A model generated the notes under the pieces. It saw nothing but the letters and a program-made list of their open reading frames with translations. It made no database searches and was not told where the DNA came from. Source: an uncultured Eggerthellaceae bacterium (GTDB taxonomy: Bacteria; Actinomycetota; Coriobacteriia; Coriobacteriales; Eggerthellaceae). Taken from it: a stretch of 6,703 nt of DNA. Location of the stretch: positions 1 through 6,703 of the forward strand of contig CAKTWD010000088.1 in NCBI GenBank assembly GCA_934630485.1. The letters run 5' to 3'. Below, piece after piece: positions 1 through 5,541 of the stretch (its first letter is position 1; every line of letters starts with the position of its first letter). Position numbers and translations under genes: made by a program.

Positions 1-190
1 CCTTCGCACCGTGATCGATGGCATCCTGGGCGAACGAATGCCCGTCGCTTTTCAAGCCGACGATGCAGAAAAACGCATTGCCAGGCTGCACCTTGTCGGA
101 GCGGTACGCAATGCCGGTTACTTCATCGTCGGGATTCCCAAGAACCGTGCAATCGATACCGCCGAACAGCTGGGCGACCGTTTTCGCCAT
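1..190 (-). CDS. murE: MurE, UDP-MurNAc-tripeptide synthetase (N-terminal fragment, runs off window)
   Basis: Only the first 63 codons are present; the gene continues past position 1. The protein begins MAKTVAQLFGG and contains VTGIAYRSDKVQPGNAFFCI followed by DGHSFAQDAIDHGAK. This is the typical N-terminal UDP-MurNAc-binding domain of MurE, with the serine of the xxSxxVxPG motif and the GHxFxxxAxxxGA motif. The family ligates the third stem-peptide residue (diaminopimelate or lysine) to UDP-MurNAc-L-Ala-D-Glu in the cytoplasm using ATP. Substrate choice cannot be read because the C-terminal domain is outside the window. The ATG at 190 is supported by a GAGGTG ribosome binding site at 203-198, 7 nt upstream. 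It lies 107 nt downstream of ftsI on the same strand, the usual dcw order. MurF is the main alternative, but the motif wording and the position right after ftsI favour MurE. Confidence 0.9.
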   Translation of the reverse strand, partial: MAKTVAQLFGGIDCTVLGNPDDEVTGIAYRSDKVQPGNAFFCIVGLKSDGHSFAQDAIDHGAK

Positions 191-218
191 GTAGATGCAC
201 CTCGCTAAGATGTTGTGC

Positions 219-250
219 CGCAAGGGGCGCTGAGCTGCGCAAACCTTGCG
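219..250 (-). promoter_or_regulatory. Stem-loop in the murE leader (proximal)
   Basis: On the minus strand, CGCAAGG (250-244) pairs perfectly with CCTTGCG (225-219), giving 7 bp. The 18-nt loop holds a second, smaller GCGC/GCGC stem (240-237 with 230-227). The structure ends 15 nt before the murE ribosome binding site. No U-tract follows, so it is not a standard intrinsic terminator. The pairing is read directly; a role in RNA processing or translation of murE is inference. Confidence 0.45.
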
Positions 251-254
251 ACCG

Positions 255-280
255 CGTCCTACTGAACTGGCAATAGGACG
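255..280 (-). promoter_or_regulatory. Stem-loop just after ftsI (distal of a tandem pair)
   Basis: Read on the minus strand, CGTCCTATTG (280-271) and CAGTAGGACG (264-255) form a continuous 10-bp stem with a 6-nt loop (CCAGTT). One pair is a U-G wobble. On the plus strand the same position would be a C-A mismatch, so the helix is complete only in the transcript that carries ftsI and murE. There is no downstream U-run. It begins 17 nt after the ftsI stop codon. Confidence 0.5.
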
Positions 281-297
281 TTCGTTTTCGCGTTTCG

Positions 298-2076
298 TCA
301 CTCCGTCGAGTATGACGTGATGGAATACCTATCGACGGCATACGACATTATATCCTGAAAAATCGGGGTGACTTCGTTATCGCCAATGACTTCATTTGCA
401 CCCACATAACAGACAAGTTTGCTGTCGGAGTTGGCGATGTATCCGCAGAATGCGAGGTTGTAAGTATTGTACTTGTAGCCACCGTTCTCCTCGTCATACA
501 CCTCGGCGGTCGAGGTCTTGCCGGCAACATCGTATCCCTCGATGCCGGCCATAACACCCGTGCCCGATTCGACTACGGTCTGCAACATGCTGGTCATCTT
601 AGGGATGACCTCGGTGTTCTCCACCACTTTCGACTGCTCGTACTGAGGGGTCTCGCCGGTTTCCGGATACTTGATCACGAAATGCGGCACGCATTCGTAA
701 CCATCGTTGACCAGTGCGCCGTAAAAACGGGCGATCTGCAACGGCGTGACGGAAATGCCCTGACCGAACGAGACGTTGTAGCCCACGACGCGCGACCAGC
801 TGCTGAAGTCGACCATGTAACCCAGCTGCTCGCCCGGGAAGTCAACGCCCGTCAGCTCATGCAGCTTATATTTGATGATGTGGTCGTACAGCTTGTCGAA
901 TCCCATGTTCTCAACCGCCAGCGAGATACCGACGTTCGAGGAGTGCTGCATGATCTGGCGAAGCGAGTACGTGGTGTCCGCACGCTCATGCGCATCGGAA
1001 ATCTGATAACCGTCAGCCGTGATGATGGAGGGGCAGAAGAGCGTATCCTCGACATCAATCGATCCCTCTTCAAGAATCGACATGGCCGAAACGGTCTTGA
1101 ACACCGAACCTGGCTCCAGAAGACTGGAAATGGCCTTCACTTCCATCGAACCCTCCTTGACCTCGGTGCGGTCGGCGGGGTTGAAATACGGATACGATGC
1201 ACAGGCGTATATCTCACCCGTGCCTCCATCGACGACAAGCGCGGTGCCGCCCTTGACGCCCATACGCTCAAGGCGATCCTTCAGCGCGGCCTCGGCGGTC
1301 TGCTGAAGCTCGATGTCAACGGAAATGACAATATCCTTGCCGTCCACAGCCGCCGTCGACTCGTGAACACCGCCAGGGATGGGAGTGCCGTCGGCGCCAA
1401 GCTCGGCTTCATAGTAACCAGCGGTGCCGGAAAGCGTTTCGTTGTACCAATATTCAAGGCCCGAGATGCCCACGTAGTACTCGCGGTTGGCCGCCTGATC
1501 GACTTCAACGTTGGTTGCACCCACAAGCTGGCCGCCCACTTCGCCGTACGGGTATTCGCGACGGGTATCCGACAGGAAGTAAATGCCGTCAAGGCCTTCT
1601 TTCTTCAGCTCGGCGGCCTTGTCCTTATCCACCTTGCGCTTCACGTACGAGAACGTGGACTTCTCGGCAGAAAGCTTATCGACATAGTCTTTGTAGGTGC
1701 CTCCCAAGTACTTGGCGATGACCGCAGCTTCCGCGGTGGGGTCGGTGACCTCGGAAGGGTTGCAATACACCGTGGTGCAGTCAACCGAAACCGCGAGGAT
1801 CTTGCCATTTCTGTCGTAGATGGTGCCGCGCCTGGGCTCAACCGTCAGACCAACGGTGTGCGACGCTTGGGCGTTTTGGGAATATTCCTTCTGAACCACA
1901 ACATCCAAATAGAACAGTCGCGCGAACATGGCAAGCGCGAACAGCAACATCAATAAGAGAACGATAGCGGGGCGACTCGAGTCCCGTACGGCGAAGCGCG
2001 TGGTGTGATTGCCGGCAGCAGCACGCGACGAAGAAGACCGCCTACGGCGATCGGTGCGGTTGCCTTTTTCAGTCAT
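298..2076 (-). CDS. ftsI: FtsI-type class B penicillin-binding protein (septal peptidoglycan transpeptidase)
   Basis: A 592-residue class B PBP, close to the usual FtsI length. Order of parts: a basic cytoplasmic tail (residues 1-36, with an RRRR run), one signal-anchor helix (about 37-57), the PBP dimerisation domain starting with EPRRGTIYDRNGKILA (80-95), and the transpeptidase domain (about 245-585). Active-site motifs are visible. The SxxK motif is S324-V-F-K327 in EPGSVFK, and SxN is S379-S-N381 in HSSNVG. The third motif reads K520-T-S522 instead of the usual KTG; codon 522 is TCG (513-511). No PASTA domains follow, unlike SpoVD or PBP2x types. The family cross-links septal peptidoglycan outside the membrane together with FtsW. 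The ATG at 2076 lies 3 nt after the ftsL stop, with a weak AGGG ribosome binding site inside the end of ftsL, suggesting translational coupling. A SpoVD-like role is less likely given the dcw context and absence of PASTA. Confidence 0.93.
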   Translation of the reverse strand: MTEKGNRTDRRRRSSSSRAAAGNHTTRFAVRDSSRPAIVLLLMLLFALAMFARLFYLDVVVQKEYSQNAQASHTVGLTVEPRRGTIYDRNGKILAVSVDCTTVYCNPSEVTDPTAEAAVIAKYLGGTYKDYVDKLSAEKSTFSYVKRKVDKDKAAELKKEGLDGIYFLSDTRREYPYGEVGGQLVGATNVEVDQAANREYYVGISGLEYWYNETLSGTAGYYEAELGADGTPIPGGVHESTAAVDGKDIVISVDIELQQTAEAALKDRLERMGVKGGTALVVDGGTGEIYACASYPYFNPADRTEVKEGSMEVKAISSLLEPGSVFKTVSAMSILEEGSIDVEDTLFCPSIITADGYQISDAHERADTTYSLRQIMQHSSNVGISLAVENMGFDKLYDHIIKYKLHELTGVDFPGEQLGYMVDFSSWSRVVGYNVSFGQGISVTPLQIARFYGALVNDGYECVPHFVIKYPETGETPQYEQSKVVENTEVIPKMTSMLQTVVESGTGVMAGIEGYDVAGKTSTAEVYDEENGGYKYNTYNLAFCGYIANSDSKLVCYVGANEVIGDNEVTPIFQDIMSYAVDRYSITSYSTE

Positions 2077-2079
2077 GGT

Positions 2080-2547
2080 TTAACCCTGGATCTCGGCGGC
2101 GTTCTTGATGCTGCCCGAAAGGGATAGAGCGCCTTGGGCATCGGTTGCGACGACGTCCTTCTGCAAAACGATGGTGCCGACCTCGTACGGTGCGGACATG
2201 CCGATTTTCTCGGCATGGGCTTTGATCGTCGCGGTGCTTGACAACGCCGAATTCTGAACCTCGAGCGTGGTCGAATCGGATTTCATGGTGCTCATCGACG
2301 ACTCAATGCTCTTGGTGTCGCCAAGAACCGAGCTGGTTGCCGTTTTAAGCGTGATGGTAGCAAAGCACGTAAGGGCGATCACGACCATGACGCCGATGAC
2401 GAGCCTGAACACCAGCGAACCGGTGACGGGCTTCGCCTCGGTCTTAGAGCGCTCACGCTTGCCGGGAACGACGCGCACGTCAGGATGGGCGGATCGCTCT
2501 GGCTGTTGCATAGGATATGCGTCGAAACGATATACTGCTTGCGCCAT
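2080..2547 (-). CDS. ftsL: FtsL-like cell division protein
   Basis: A 155-residue bitopic membrane protein. It has a charged cytoplasmic N-terminus (1-43), one transmembrane helix (about 44-67, LVFRLVIGVMVVIALTCFA), and then a Ser/Thr-rich, probably coiled-coil stretch (about 68-110). After that comes the FtsL/DivIC-type ending AEKIGMSAPYEVGTIVL (112-128), which matches the usual 'A..LGM..P..G.iv.l' pattern. The family forms the FtsQLB divisome subcomplex that activates FtsW-FtsI. I place the start at the ATG at 2547 because a strong AAGGAGG (2559-2553) stands 5 nt upstream. A start 10 codons earlier (2577) would translate through that site and has no comparable one. Sequence conservation in this family is low, so the assignment rests on topology, the C-terminal motif and position between rsmH and ftsI. 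The C-terminal tail after residue 128 is about 27 residues long and not recognisable. Confidence 0.82.
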   Translation of the reverse strand: MAQAVYRFDAYPMQQPERSAHPDVRVVPGKRERSKTEAKPVTGSLVFRLVIGVMVVIALTCFATITLKTATSSVLGDTKSIESSMSTMKSDSTTLEVQNSALSSTATIKAHAEKIGMSAPYEVGTIVLQKDVVATDAQGALSLSGSIKNAAEIQG

Positions 2548-2552
2548 GTCCG

Positions 2553-2559
2553 CCTCCTT
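2553..2559 (-). promoter_or_regulatory. Ribosome binding site that fixes the ftsL start
   Basis: AAGGAGG on the minus strand, 5 nt before the ATG at 2547. It is the closest match to the anti-Shine-Dalgarno sequence among the gene starts in this window. It lies inside the longer open frame that begins at 2577, which argues that the shorter protein is the real one. Confidence 0.8.
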
Positions 2560-2593
2560 AGTGTGATTGAGCTGCATTTGTACGTGCGGCGTT

Positions 2594-2640
2594 CGGCTTG
2601 GTTGTTCTTATTCGTTTGAAGCCAAGCCGCAAAAGGCGGC
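2594..2640 (-). promoter_or_regulatory. Overlapping, mutually exclusive stem-loops between rsmH and ftsL
   Basis: Two hairpins can form on the minus strand and share bases. A short one pairs GCCGC (2640-2636) with GCGGC (2630-2626) around a CTTTT loop and includes the last base of the rsmH stop codon. A longer one pairs CGGCTTGG (2629-2622) with CCAAGCCG (2601-2594) around a 20-nt loop. Bases 2626-2629 belong to both, so only one can exist at a time. Neither is followed by a U-run. The pairing is seen in the sequence; any switching role is inference. Confidence 0.35.
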
Positions 2641-3596
2641 TATAGCTTTTGCGCGACGCGCAGTTTCGCACTGCGTGCGCGGGGGTTTCGCTCGATCTCC
2701 TCGGCAGTGGGGACAATCGGCTTGCGGGTCACGACGTCGAGTATCGGCTTTTTACCACACATGCAAACGGGCAGGTCCGGCGGACACGTGCACCTATCTG
2801 CGAAATGGGCGAACGTCTCTTTGACGATGCGGTCCTCGAGCGAGTGGTAAGAGATCACCAGCACCCTTCCGCCCGGATTCAGCCAGCGCACCGCTGCGTC
2901 AAGACCACTGCGCAGCACGGTGAGCTCCGAGTTGACTTCTATCCTGAGCGCTTGGAAAGTGCGCTTCGCCGGATGACCGCCGCGACGCCTTGCCGATGCA
3001 GGAATCGCCGCCTTGATGATGTCGACCAACTGGAAGCTGGTCTCGATTTCCCCGTGCTCACGCTCGCGAACGATGAATTCCGCGATGCGCGACGCCCACT
3101 TTTCATCCGAATTAGCGCGAATGATCCGAGTGAGATCTGCTGCGTTATAGGTGTTGACGATCTCTTTTGCGGTTAAAGTTTGTTTGCCCGGATTCATCCG
3201 CATATCAAGAGGGCCATCTTCCTTAAAGGAGAAGCCACGGGACGGTAAATCAATCTGCGGCGAGGAAACACCCAGGTCGAAAAGAACCACATCGACCCCG
3301 GGCACCTCTGCCTCGACGAGAAGCTCGTCCATATCCCCGAAGTTGCCGCGCAGAAGCTTGATCTCGGGTCGTTGCTCGGCTGGAATCGCTTCGAGCTTGG
3401 CCTCGGCCGCAGCCAGCGCCATCTCGTCTTGGTCGATTCCAAGCAAGACCCCGTCAGGCCCCAGAAGCTTGGCGAATTCGGAGGAATGCCCTGCACCGCC
3501 GAGTGTCGCGTCCACGAACGTATGCTGTGTTTGGAGTTTGGATTGTTCGAGGCACTCGGCGAGCAGAACCGGTATATGCCGATATTCGTTTGTCAT
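2640..3596 (-). CDS. rsmH: RsmH (MraW), 16S rRNA C1402 N4-methyltransferase
   Basis: A 318-residue SAM-dependent methyltransferase of normal family length. It has HIPVLLAECLE near the N-terminus (7-17), SAM motif I VDATLGGAGHS (28-38), and GIDQDEMAL (53-61). It also has FDLGVSSPQID (106-116), GFSFKEDGPLDMRMNP (121-136), GGHPAKRTFQALRIEVN (206-222), ISYHSLEDRIVK (248-259) and the C-terminal NPRARSAKLRVAQK (304-317). The family methylates N4 of C1402 in the 16S rRNA decoding centre. A CTCP...CMCG cluster (Cys269, 271, 278, 280) could bind a metal; that is inference. I chose the ATG at 3596. GTG codons at 3605 and 3599 are also in frame. An AGGG sequence is 10 nt before the ATG, 7 nt before the second GTG and only 1 nt before the first, so 3599 is a possible alternative and 3605 is unlikely. 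It follows mraZ by 12 nt. Confidence 0.95.
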   Translation of the reverse strand: MTNEYRHIPVLLAECLEQSKLQTQHTFVDATLGGAGHSSEFAKLLGPDGVLLGIDQDEMALAAAEAKLEAIPAEQRPEIKLLRGNFGDMDELLVEAEVPGVDVVLFDLGVSSPQIDLPSRGFSFKEDGPLDMRMNPGKQTLTAKEIVNTYNAADLTRIIRANSDEKWASRIAEFIVREREHGEIETSFQLVDIIKAAIPASARRRGGHPAKRTFQALRIEVNSELTVLRSGLDAAVRWLNPGGRVLVISYHSLEDRIVKETFAHFADRCTCPPDLPVCMCGKKPILDVVTRKPIVPTAEEIERNPRARSAKLRVAQKL

Positions 3597-3608
3597 CACG
3601 CGCACGCC

Positions 3609-4061
3609 CTACGAAACCTGGACCATTTCGCCAAGATCGATCTCGGCATCCATGTCGTCGTAACGCTTTGCGTCCCACACTTCGAAGTAACCCGTGTTGC
3701 CCACAATGACCACATCCTTGTCGATTCCCACCGCTTCGCGCTGATCCGCTGCGATCATGACGCGACCGGCGGAGTCCACCTGCACGTCACGGGCACGGCT
3801 TTTCAGCTTGCGGCGAAGACCGACGTGCTTCGCGTTGTTCGAGCGGTAACCCCCGAAGGAGTCGACGAACAGCTGGTTGACCCACTGTTCGAACTGGCCG
3901 TCGTCAAACACATAGATGCACTCGTCTTGAAGGCTGCGCGTTACCACAAGCTCGTCAGAAAGCAGTTTGCGAAACTTCGCCGGCAGGGACATACGGCCTT
4001 TGGCATCGATTTTGAAGCGAAACTCGCCGTTCAGATCAACGGTGTGTTTCCCTTCTTCCAT
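3609..4061 (-). CDS. mraZ: MraZ, transcriptional regulator of the dcw cluster
   Basis: A 150-residue protein with the two AbrB/SpoVT-like half-domains typical of MraZ. The first repeat has GEFRFKIDAKGRMSLPAKFR (12-31), the second VDSAGRVMIAADQREAVGI (95-113). Each carries the DxxxR signature (D19-R23 and D96-R100). The family forms ring-shaped oligomers and binds tandem GTGG/TGGG-type repeats at about 10-bp spacing in front of its own operon, usually repressing it; such repeats are present here at 4147-4170. The ATG at 4061 is preceded by AAAGGG about 10 nt upstream and by a nearer AGGA. It is the first gene of the minus-strand division operon, with rsmH starting 12 nt after its stop. Confidence 0.96.
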   Translation of the reverse strand: MEEGKHTVDLNGEFRFKIDAKGRMSLPAKFRKLLSDELVVTRSLQDECIYVFDDGQFEQWVNQLFVDSFGGYRSNNAKHVGLRRKLKSRARDVQVDSAGRVMIAADQREAVGIDKDVVIVGNTGYFEVWDAKRYDDMDAEIDLGEMVQVS

Positions 4062-4128
4062 GTCCTAACCGCCCTTTCGGCGACGCGCCTTGCGGACGCA
4101 CTCGTTCACTGTCATCTAACGTGTTTGC

Positions 4129-4157
4129 ATTCTATGACAATCTATCCCACTTTGCAA
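4129..4157 (-). promoter_or_regulatory. Probable sigma70-type promoter of mraZ and the division operon
   Basis: On the minus strand a -35 TTGCAA (4157-4152; 4 of 6 to TTGACA) and a -10 TAGAAT (4134-4129; 5 of 6 to TATAAT) are separated by exactly 17 nt. Transcription would begin near 4122, giving a leader of about 60 nt before the mraZ ATG at 4061. It is the best promoter match I see in the window and sits where the operon promoter is expected. Confidence 0.65.
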
Positions 4158-4170
4158 CACAGTAAAACAC
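4147..4170 (-). promoter_or_regulatory. Candidate MraZ binding repeats over the mraZ promoter
   Basis: On the minus strand GTG begins at 4170 (GTGT), 4160 (GTGT) and 4150 (GTGG), three units at exactly 10-bp spacing. A further in-phase GTGG begins at 4190. The last unit reads AAAGTGG and lies between -35 and -10; the others overlap or flank the -35. This matches what is known of MraZ operators (tandem TGGG or AAAGTG[G/T] units about one helical turn apart upstream of mraZ) and suggests autorepression by occlusion. Binding itself is inferred. Confidence 0.6.
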
Positions 4171-4269
4171 AACGACCCCCGCCCCACCACAAGTGACTCA
4201 CAGGGGAAACCACAATGCCGATATTGCATTTACGCAGGTCAAATAGATATAAATGGAAATCAGTCCAGC

Positions 4270-4308
4270 AAAATAACCCGAATGAAGCCCAGCCGAAGGG
4301 CATCATTC
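4270..4308 (-). terminator. Probable intrinsic terminator of the xerD transcript
   Basis: On the minus strand GAATGA-T-GCCC (4308-4298) pairs with GGGC-T-TCATTC (4290-4280): 10 paired bases, one T-T mismatch and a 7-nt loop. Three G residues and then TTATTTT (4276-4270) follow. It lies about 260 bp after the xerD stop and about 110 bp before the mraZ promoter, so it would keep xerD read-through out of the division operon. The U-run is imperfect and starts 3 nt after the stem, so efficiency is uncertain. Confidence 0.45.
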
Positions 4309-4326
4309 AAGCAGTAGATTTTTGTT

Positions 4327-4349
4327 CCACATCCCCCACTTCGCTACAC
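4327..4349 (-). repeat. Distal GTGG-type repeat cluster, same orientation as mraZ
   Basis: On the minus strand GTG begins at 4349 (GTGT), 4339 (GTGGGGG) and 4330 (GTGG), with spacings of 10 and 9 bp. The units resemble those over the mraZ promoter but lie about 180-200 bp further upstream. They could be a second MraZ operator. No promoter is obvious next to them. Confidence 0.4.
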
Positions 4350-4377
4350 CTCCGCTTCAAAACCCCATGTCAGACGC

Positions 4378-4438
4378 GTGGGAGGAAGTGGGTGGCGAAA
4401 TAGGTGAAAGAGTGGGAGGAAAAGTGGAGGAAAGTGGG
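4378..4438 (+). repeat. GTGGG repeat cluster facing the opposite way
   Basis: On the plus strand GTGG-type units begin at 4378, 4388, 4412, 4424 and 4434, with a weaker GTG at 4404 and another GTGG at 4392. The pair at 4378/4388 has the TGGGN-N5-TGGGN form known for E. coli MraZ sites. The pair at 4424/4434 has the form AAAGTGG-N3-AAAGTGG. The cluster is head-to-head with the minus-strand repeats at 4349-4327. No plus-strand gene starts downstream before pyrG at 5748, so these units do not control a visible gene in their own direction. Confidence 0.45.
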
Positions 4439-4569
4439 ATTGCGACTACGCACGAGGAAACGCAGGGAGCCGTGAGGATGAACCGATGAGGGGACGCCGA
4501 ACCAAACACGAGGGCGCGCCGACGAATATGCCAGGAAGCACCATCACTGCATGAGGATCGACGGCAAAG

Positions 4570-5541
4570 CTAGGCGCGCGGATGCGCCGACAGATATTCC
4601 TCGCGGATATGGGATCTGTCGACGTGGGTGTAAATCTGCGTTGTGGAGATATCGGAATGCCCAAGGATCTCTTGGATAACGCGAAGATCGGCGCCGCCCT
4701 CCAGCATGTGCGTTGCAAAGGAATGGCGAAGCGTATGAGGGTGAAGGTTCTTCGCACCGACCGAAACGCCGGCATTCGCCACCAGCGTATGCACGCTCTG
4801 ACGCGTCAGCCGGCCGCCGCGTGCATTCAGGAAAACGGCCGACGTCGGCTTGGCATACGGCTTCGCCAGCTGCGGGCGCCCAATTTCAAGATAGTCCGCC
4901 AAGGCGTTGGCAGCGCTTCCCGATATCGGGGAAACGCGCTCTTTCCCGCCCTTGCCCTTAATACGAAGGATCCCCTGATCAAGAAGGCAACTGGACAAAT
5001 CGAGCCCCGTGCACTCGCTCACGCGCAATCCGCATCCATACAGTATCTCCAGGATCGCACGATTACGCAGATCGGTTGGGGTATCACGCGGGAGCCCGTC
5101 AAGCAGGGCGTTCATCGTAGCGATGGAAAGCACATCGGGGAGCTTTTCGGCGGGCTTGGGGAGTTTTACCGATTCGGTCGGGTTCTTAGTAGAGTAACCC
5201 TCGCGCACGCAAAAGCGATACAAACCTTTCAATGCTGAGATGCGCCGGTCAATGCTTGATGGCGCGTAACCCCTGTCTCGCAGATCCGCTTCATAACCAA
5301 TAATGTCGTCGCGGGTCACCTTGGTGGCGTCGTCGGTCCCCAGAGCATCAAGGAATGCGGCGAAATCGTTTAAGTCGGTCGCATAAGCCGCTACGGTGTT
5401 GTCACTCGCCGATCGCTCGATGCGCAAGAAAGCAAGGTATTCATTAGTAAGAGACTCGACCGAGAAGGGTCCGGCGCCCTGCGCCCAACCGACGCCCGCG
5501 CAACCCGCGCTCCCCTCGATTATGTCTTTCCTTGTCGTCAT
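4570..5541 (-). CDS. xerD: XerD-type tyrosine recombinase
   Basis: A 323-residue tyrosine recombinase with the N-terminal SAM-like DNA-binding domain (about 27-113) and C-terminal catalytic domain (about 135-323). All six catalytic residues are visible: R173 (CGLRVSE), K197 (KGKGGKER), H269 and R272 (HTLRH), H295 (LGHS) and nucleophile Y304 (TQIYTHV). Their spacing equals that of E. coli XerD (R148, K172, H244, R247, H270, Y279). The family resolves chromosome dimers at dif with XerC and FtsK. The protein is about 25 residues longer than E. coli XerD at the N-terminus, with a Gly/Ala-rich lead. The ATG at 5541 has no clear ribosome binding site, yet no later ATG, GTG or TTG lies before the conserved domain. 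Some bacteria use one Xer protein alone, so the XerC/XerD label is not certain. It is divergent from pyrG and upstream of the division operon. Confidence 0.9.
   Translation of the reverse strand: MTTRKDIIEGSAGCAGVGWAQGAGPFSVESLTNEYLAFLRIERSASDNTVAAYATDLNDFAAFLDALGTDDATKVTRDDIIGYEADLRDRGYAPSSIDRRISALKGLYRFCVREGYSTKNPTESVKLPKPAEKLPDVLSIATMNALLDGLPRDTPTDLRNRAILEILYGCGLRVSECTGLDLSSCLLDQGILRIKGKGGKERVSPISGSAANALADYLEIGRPQLAKPYAKPTSAVFLNARGGRLTRQSVHTLVANAGVSVGAKNLHPHTLRHSFATHMLEGGADLRVIQEILGHSDISTTQIYTHVDRSHIREEYLSAHPRA

Larger units (their letters stand above)
4062..4569. other. 508-bp gene-free region between xerD and mraZ
   Basis: I find no convincing coding sequence on either strand here. Reading in the minus direction, 4569-4441 follows xerD and shows nothing recognisable. 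4438-4327 holds two opposed clusters of GTGG repeats. 4308-4270 holds a terminator-like hairpin. 4260-4205 is clearly more AT-rich than its surroundings, and 4190-4129 is the mraZ promoter with its repeats. The last 60 or so bases are the mraZ 5' untranslated region. The plus-strand reading at 4215-4403 (62 codons) crosses these elements and has no family resemblance. Confidence 0.7.

Noticed and set aside
682..1956. 424-codon open frame on the plus strand opposite ftsI
   Set aside because: It lies wholly inside the clear FtsI gene on the other strand, has no recognisable domain, and is the long antisense frame expected in GC-rich coding DNA.
2548..2577. ftsL starting 10 codons earlier at 2577
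   Set aside because: The extra segment contains the strong AAGGAGG for the ATG at 2547, and no ribosome binding site of similar quality precedes 2577.
3372..4196. 274-codon open frame on the plus strand across rsmH and mraZ
   Set aside because: It is antisense to two well-supported genes and to the mraZ promoter, with low-information composition and no family resemblance.
4425..4475. GAGGAAAGT on the plus strand resembling the start of RNase P RNA
   Set aside because: The bases after it do not follow the RNase P pattern, the conserved ACAGAA region is missing, and there are only about 140 bp before xerD. It is part of the GTGG repeat cluster.
4446..4775. 109-codon minus-strand frame overlapping the end of xerD
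   Set aside because: It overlaps the catalytic end of XerD in another frame and shows no motif; it is a shadow frame.
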